From NCBI GenBank assembly GCA_023101725.1, contig JALJCO010012682.1:2728001-2792000 (forward strand): 64,000 nucleotides of DNA, written 5' to 3'. The translations under genes and the position numbers were made by a program. Position 1 is the first letter of the stretch; each line of letters begins with the position of its first letter. This document shows positions 58,240-64,000 of this stretch, in pieces. The stretch comes from Atherinomorus stipes (taxonomy: Eukaryota > Chordata > Actinopteri > Atheriniformes > Atherinidae). The notes beneath the pieces were generated by a model, which was not told the origin of the DNA, made no database searches, and was given only the letters and a program-made list of their open reading frames with translations.

Positions 58240-60068
58240 TGCATCTACAGAGACAAAGGAATAAAGGAGTTGAAGTTCACTAGTATCAGCTGATGGATAT
58301 GGCCAATCATGGTGTCTCCCAGATAATGTGACGGTGTTATAGGCTTTGCTGACTTTTTAGATGGCTCAGTGTCAATACCCAGCTATTCTAGGGTCAAATT
58401 TGCAAAGAATTTATCAGAAAAATTTAAACTGCTGGTCAGTATCTGCTTAGACATTTTTGATAGGACAGTTTGAAGTCTACAAATTAACTTTTCTGGAGCT
58501 CCAATGCTGCTGTAGTTTAACATTTTTAGGTAAAACATGAAGTCTTACATAATCTTTCTTTTCTTTTTTTTTTAATATCACTTGCAGTTGCTGTAAGCAC
58601 TTCTACACTAAGGCATGCAGCACTCTGTCAGTCATTTTGATACTAAAAATACTTGCTCTTTTAGTCTCAGAGGTACCTCTTACATCATACATCTGAACTT
58701 TCACATGTGCATGTAATACACTCTGTGTAAGTTAATGAAGTTTTAAGAGTTCATCCAAACAGCAAGTCTGAGATTGTATACGGCTGCCTTAATGTAAAGC
58801 TTGACTGTCCCTATTAGCTGAAAATCAGAGATCCCTCAGAAACCACTGTGACCATTCAGTGGTGAGCTGGTTTACTGAGGTAGAGTGGAGCTGAACTGAA
58901 TGGTCTGCACTGAGAGGCTGTGGGTTGAGTTTCTCTGAGGTTATGGTCATTCTCCCCCGGGAAAGTGGTAAAGCCTGGCTGTTTACCTTGGAGTAATCCT
59001 GCTCCTCCCCTTATACTGTTCGCTCTCCACTTCATAATTTATGATTACCTACAATAACGCACAGCTGTCATTCTGAACCCCCTATAAAGGAATTGTTGTT
59101 AAACTTTACCCCATAAGTGCAAGAAAAATGATTTACATTGATGAAAATAGATCTAGCTCAGAGACTCTCTTCAGCTTTCTTTCTGTGTGATGGTGTACGG
59201 GTTGCATGAGCGCCACCTCTATGTCGCAGCAGGTGTGTGTGTGTGTGTGTGTGTATTTCAAGGGTTGGGGGTTAGGGAGAGAGGTAAGGGTTGGAAGGTT
59301 GGGCAGGGTGTTAAGACTGGATAGGGGCTGAGGTGGTGCATGCATCTTCAACCAAAGTGGAGTTTGACTTTCGCTCAGTTCCTCTCTCTCACACAGGCTC
59401 ACTCAGAGTGCAGGAATGAACATTTTTTTCTCAGCTCTGCTCTCAGTTCTGGCCACCAAAGATGATGCTTCAGAGTAACTCTTCATGAGGGTACTGCAGA
59501 ACTGAGCAGAGTCACAGCTCTGCAGCTGATGGGCTGCTGCTCTTTCTATCTTTATCCCCCTTTTAATTTGGACACTGGGGAGAAATAAATAGCTCAACAC
59601 ACACTGTTGGGAGGCAAATGAATGGAGGAGACTCGTGGGGGATTTCCCAAGCCTGCATTTACACCAATGGATATGGACACAAGTTCTGAATGGACCAAAT
59701 TGCATTTGGCATAATATTTCTCAGTAACATGTTATCAATTCCATTTTTTTTTCTGAAGATCTTGGACTATTTTGTGGATTTTTACTAGGGGCAGAAAAAA
59801 GAGAGAAAAAAAAAAGAAAAAACATACAACTGTAAGTTCAGGTTTTTTTTATATAATTTTTTTTTTTGGGGGGGGGGGGGGCATTTAGCATTTTGTTTTC
59901 ATTTTTTTAAATGGACTATCTGTTTGGAAGAGGCCAATTGTTAAATAGCTATGTAATTAAACAAAAAGGATAAATCAGCTACTTAGAAACAATCACTTTT
60001 GAATTAGATTATAAAATGAAGTTTTTGTTAGTTTATCAAGTGACCGATAATATCACTTTGTTCTTCAG
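58240..60068 (+). promoter_or_regulatory. pthlh upstream region and probable 5' untranslated exon(s)
   Basis: The sequence contains a TATA-like CTATAAAGG (59081-59089), a GT microsatellite (59232-59253), poly-A/T tracts and a 14-base G run (59868-59881). PTHrP genes have noncoding first exons, so one is expected here. I cannot place its ends from sequence alone. The coding exon's acceptor is clear at TTGTTCTTCAG (ending 60068). Confidence 0.3.
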
Positions 60069-60083
60069 ATCTTTGGCTCAAGC

Positions 60084-61245
60084 ATGTGCTCTTTCATATT
60101 ACTTCATCAGTGGAGCTTGGCTGTGTTCTTACTGTTCTTCCCAATGACTCTTGATGGGAGGCCAGCTGATGCACTTATTCACAGAACGTGAGTTGTTTTT
60201 TTATTTTGTTTTACAATATTTTTGAAACGCTTAGAGAAATACTTAAAATGCATGTATTACAGAAAATGAAAATTTGCTTTTGGGAATTTTAAAAGAAAGA
60301 TGATGTAAAACCTCTAAAGGATTCCTGTTGCTATTATTTTCTTTTATATAAAACAAAGACAAAAAACAACCAACCAACAAGACATGCAACTTAATTCAAT
60401 GTGGACATGGTAATTTAGAGAACACAAGTTTTTCTCTCTTCTAAGTCTGTCTGAAACTCAGGTCTGTGACAGGTCTCAGACATGTTTATGCTGCCACCTA
60501 CTGTACTGAGGTTTCCTGAAGTCTGACCTTAAATTTCAGCTACCACCACTTCTTAAACTATCCCACAGACAAACTGTGCTGTCATCACTGTGCTGTCAAA
60601 CGAAATTCCAAAAAAGCTAAAACAAAAAGTATTTAATAAGTTAAAGTGAAAATCTCAGAGAAATCACTTTGAACTGTTAGAGCAGGTCTAAATGGTCTAA
60701 GAAAATTAACCATATCATGTTTTTGTTCATGACCTTAAACATGAATAATCTCCTGTAAAAGTTGAGCTTTTTTCCTGTTTTTCTCTGTTTTAATAAATTC
60801 TGATCTATCTCTCTGTCATTTTGCTGCTGTCAGGAGGAGGTCAGTCAGCCACGCGCAGCTGATGCATGACAAGAGCCGCTCCATGCATGAGTTCAGGCGC
60901 CGCATATTGCTACATGAGCTGCTGGAGGAGGTGCACACGGCCGATGAGCGTGCACTACCTGCACAGGCCAGAACCCCGAGCCAAACTTTTAGTGGAAATG
61001 CTCTTCACCAGAAGCCACCGGGGGCCACCAAGGACCTCCTTGAGAGGTTCAGGCTGGACAGGGAGGGTCCTAACCTTCCCCAGGAGACCAACAAGGCTGT
61101 AGCTTATAAGGACCAGCCACTAAAACTTGCTACCAAAAGGAAAAAAAAGGTGAGGTTAGGCCGGCGCAGAGATAATGAAAAGAAGAGGTGGCGAGCGCGG
61201 TCTGCCATTACAAAAGGGCCACGGGGGACACAGAACCCTGCCTAA
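60084..61245 (+). CDS. pthlh: Parathyroid hormone-like hormone (PTHrP), two coding exons
   Basis: Secreted paracrine/endocrine ligand of PTH-family class B GPCRs, acting in skeletal and calcium physiology. Coding exons 60084-60187 and 60834-61245 are joined across a 646-bp intron (GTGAGT...GTCAG, phase 2), giving 171 residues. Residues 1-25 are a signal peptide with a QWSLAVFLLFF core. The pro-segment ends RTRR, a furin-type site, and the intron falls in the Thr codon just before RR, the usual place in PTH/PTHrP genes. The mature hormone starts SVSHAQLMHDK at residue 38 and includes the receptor-binding LLHELLEEVHTADE. At residues 136-157 lies the basic KRKKKVRLGRRR...EKKRW cluster, which corresponds to the nuclear-localisation region of PTHrP and is followed by RARSA. 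It ends TQNPA-stop. All marks of a functional gene are present. The ATG at 60084 is chosen because it opens the signal peptide 16 nt after the acceptor. Paralogue a or b not decided. Confidence 0.96.
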
Positions 61246-62020
61246 AAGAGCCCAGAACTTTTATGGGACTGCACTAAAACACTGACACAGACTGACTGAA
61301 GCCTGACAGACTGTTGATGGTGCCAGGGTGGTGTTTCTATGATAATACATTGTATTTTGTTTCCTCACACTTCCTGGAGTGTCACCATGACATCTTTTTA
61401 GGCCCATGCAGTATTTATTTGGAATTTCTTCCCACCCTTACAACTCTGACAACCTGCAAAACAATGACATACATGGTCATGTCTAACCATCTGTGCATGG
61501 ATGGAGCACAGGAGGAAGTATTTATTTCCTATGTATAACGAGCAAAGGAATTGCTTAGAGTTCTGCTTTTGTTTGGCTCTGTATGAGTAAACTATCATGG
61601 ACATGGAGTCACAAAACCTGTACAAACTGTAATTAATACACCTGTTCAAATAGTTCCACCATAATTTATTTCACTTTGAAAATGTATATTATTTTGTGAA
61701 TGTATCATGGTGCTGCTGACTAAATTCCATTATGCACTTTAGTTACATCCTGTATACGTTCTTTTGTGGTTGAGTTTTATCTTAGTAATTCTTGTTGATG
61801 GTACTACTTTTTCTTTCCCACCTCAGATTTCTTGTGGACTCATAACTTATTGGAAGCTTCATTGGACTCATCACCATTTCACTTAACAGTTTATTTTCAT
61901 GTAATAAGCCAGAGTCAGGGGCTATCAGACTCAATGTTCTGCACTTGCACTGAGGGAATGCTGTACATGTTTCCAGTTAATCAAACATTAAAAATGTAGT
62001 CATTAGATATATCATGATTC
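61246..62020 (+). promoter_or_regulatory. pthlh 3' UTR with AU-rich motifs and polyadenylation signal
   Basis: ATTAAA at 61987-61992 is followed within about 30 bp by a T/GT-rich stretch (TTCTTGTTGTCTTTATTC), a suitable poly(A) site. Three ATTTA motifs followed by TT lie at 61413, 61520 and 61664, the type of element that makes mammalian PTHrP mRNA short-lived. Whether they act here is inference. Confidence 0.6.
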
Positions 62021-64000
62021 TTGTTGTCTTTATTCATCAGCTATATGCAGAATTTAATAGGTTCAGCTTGACATGATTATTAACAGTCATTAATAGAAAA
62101 TCTGTGAGCAAGGATTTGAAGAATTTTTAAGAAGTTTTTTTTTTTAAAAAAAGGTCTTTGAACAGATTTTTCAGTATTAAATGGAATATATTTGGATTTT
62201 AGACAAAGAAAAAAAATCCTGCACTGCAGGTGATATGGACTGAAATCTGCATATTAACAGATTACTGATCATTGCAACATCAGAAAATTCTGTCAGTGTT
62301 CTTGGTCTAATGCTTAACTGAATGGCAAAAAGCAATACACTGAATGGTACATAATAGTCTTCATGTATTATATATTTCCAACGGAACAATTCACTACTTT
62401 GTCTAATGTCACTAAAAGGCAAAAAGATTTTTGAGGATCATAAAATGCTTACAGTCTGGGAATCAAATATCTGTAGTTTAGCAGGCATACAAAAAAGATT
62501 AAAAAAAGAAAGATGAGATAAAAAAATTTCCATCAAAAAACAATTTGCATAACAGTCATTAAAATCAGCTGCATTAAACTGTTACTTTGCGAGTTAAAAA
62601 TAAACTTTATTCAACTCCATAAAAACATTGCTCAACAAATTCATACAATTACAAGTTCTGTAGAGATGATCAACCTGCATCACGCTTAGTTCATCGTTAC
62701 TCCTGAACCCTGAATTAAAAAGCAGAACATGGATACATCCAATCCTTGTTTTGATCAGCATTAATCGGCCTCCTGAAAGTTTTTTTTTTTTTTTTTTAGC
62801 AAGTCAGTCAGTGTGATGCTTTATATGAGCAGGAATTAGATTGGTAACAGCAGGATCAAAACACATTTTAAACTGGTCTTCTGTTGGGTTAGCTATATAA
62901 AAAAAACAAAACAGATATTGTCAACTTTTTGGCAAAGACAGAATAGGTTTAAGCTGTTAATGTCCCACTTGGGAACTTGTGCCATTTTAACAGCTACAAA
63001 ATGAAAGACACAGACTCTGAAAATAGTAAGTTTACCAAATGCATCAGCATCAGCTATATCCTGTGTTAAAAGCAGCCATGTGCAGCACAGACCATTAACT
63101 GACACAGAGTCATAAATGTTGTGGAAAGCCTGATAAAGCCGCCGTTAGGAGCCCACAGCTCATACTGAAGAAATCAATTAAAGCAATAGAGAAAAATGGT
63201 AATATCTCCATAGAAGAGGGAAACAAAGAGGGCAATCAATGGACTATGATCTGTGGAGCCACACCATCTTTTGATTGTGAGCTTAATGTTTATTGTAAAG
63301 TATTATTCATAGTGTGGCAAAATAAGAAAAGATTTTTACAAAATGAAGGGAGAGTTAGCTTAGGTGTGTGTTATGTATTAAAATGGTACACAGGTAGCAC
63401 TTTAACGTCCCATTTAGCATTTAAACAATAAGTGGTTGTTACAAGTTGTAGTTACAAGAACTACGAGTATGTTTGTTCATAGAAATTCATTAGAAATTCA
63501 TAAAAATATTATTTTCTTTTGCAAGAAAGTTTAAACATATGTGTTAACAGTTAATAAGTTGTAACATTACAATGTAGCCTATTATCAAGATTTAAGCAAG
63601 TCTTAAAAAAATACTTTTTTTTTTTTTTTTTTACATATAATTATGACAAAAAATTACTATTGGGGATTCACCAACAGTTGAAGCAAAAGGCAACAAACCT
63701 TTAAAATTCTTTTCACAATTTGTTCACAACTACACAATAAAGTACCCTGGCATAAAATAAGAAACTGAAGACATGCAGCTATCCTCAAATAATAAATAAA
63801 CAAGACGGGCATGAATAATACATAACTATTCTCTCAGCAGCTAGGCAGCACACACCATTTCTCTTTAAATGCAGTCAACCAGAATCAATATGGCCCAAGT
63901 AATGTTTGCTTTTCTTCCCCCCGCATCCAGCTATCACATTTTGTAACGTGTTGTGAGTAGATGCCACCTTACCTTTGTTCAGGACATTTTAACACGACAA
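62021..64000. other. Intergenic downstream of pthlh
   Basis: AT-rich with poly-T tracts (62780-62799, 63616-63632). CTTTATTCAAC near 62606 contains TTTATT, an AATAAA on the minus strand, and could mark the 3' end of a convergent gene lying to the right. No coding exon is visible to support it. Confidence 0.35.

Overview
The window looks like teleost fish nuclear DNA. It is AT-rich, has no operons, genes are intron-split, and it is crowded with DNA transposons, LINE fragments and microsatellites of types common in ray-finned fish. I can support only one intact host gene: parathyroid hormone-like hormone (pthlh, PTHrP) on the + strand at the right end. Its coding exons are 60084-60187 and 60834-61245, with a 3' UTR to about 62020. 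I cannot say from this window whether it is the a or b paralogue, or which species this is.

Layout. 1-9.4 kb: mostly plain intergenic DNA, with a few repeat tails and one perfect hairpin. 9.4-16 kb: a cluster of DNA elements: a 477-bp foldback, three TTAA-flanked elements (10.3-11.9, 12.4-13.6 and 14.5-15.2 kb, the first interrupted by a hAT-like element), then a broken LINE reverse-transcriptase fragment. 19456-24129: a 4.67-kb near-complete palindrome with an 8-bp target duplication and mirrored internal tandem arrays. 24.5-25.2 kb: a TTAA element. 26751-33053: a 6.3-kb TTAA-flanked element. Its minus strand carries remnants of a THAP-type (Kolobok-like) transposase, and its plus strand carries exons resembling the cysteine-rich P2X7 intracellular ('ballast') family. 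34.4-40 kb: hAT-like elements, a MITE, a SINE and an AT-flanked element with an ISL2EU-like signature. 40.8-44.9 kb: a mosaic of LINE 3' ends interrupted by a TTAA element, which is itself interrupted by a second ISL2EU-like element. 46-56 kb: sparse repeats and a LINE tail ORF. 56.0-57.9 kb: a TTAA foldback split by a 922-bp hAT element that still encodes the hAT C-terminal dimerisation region. 58.0 kb: another exon of the P2X7-like family. 59-62 kb: pthlh.

The mobile elements are nested, and in several cases removing the inner element and one copy of its target duplication restores the outer one, so relative ages can be read. The most unusual objects are the giant foldback and the 6.3-kb two-gene TTAA element. 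All family names rest on motifs recognised by eye; no database search was run.
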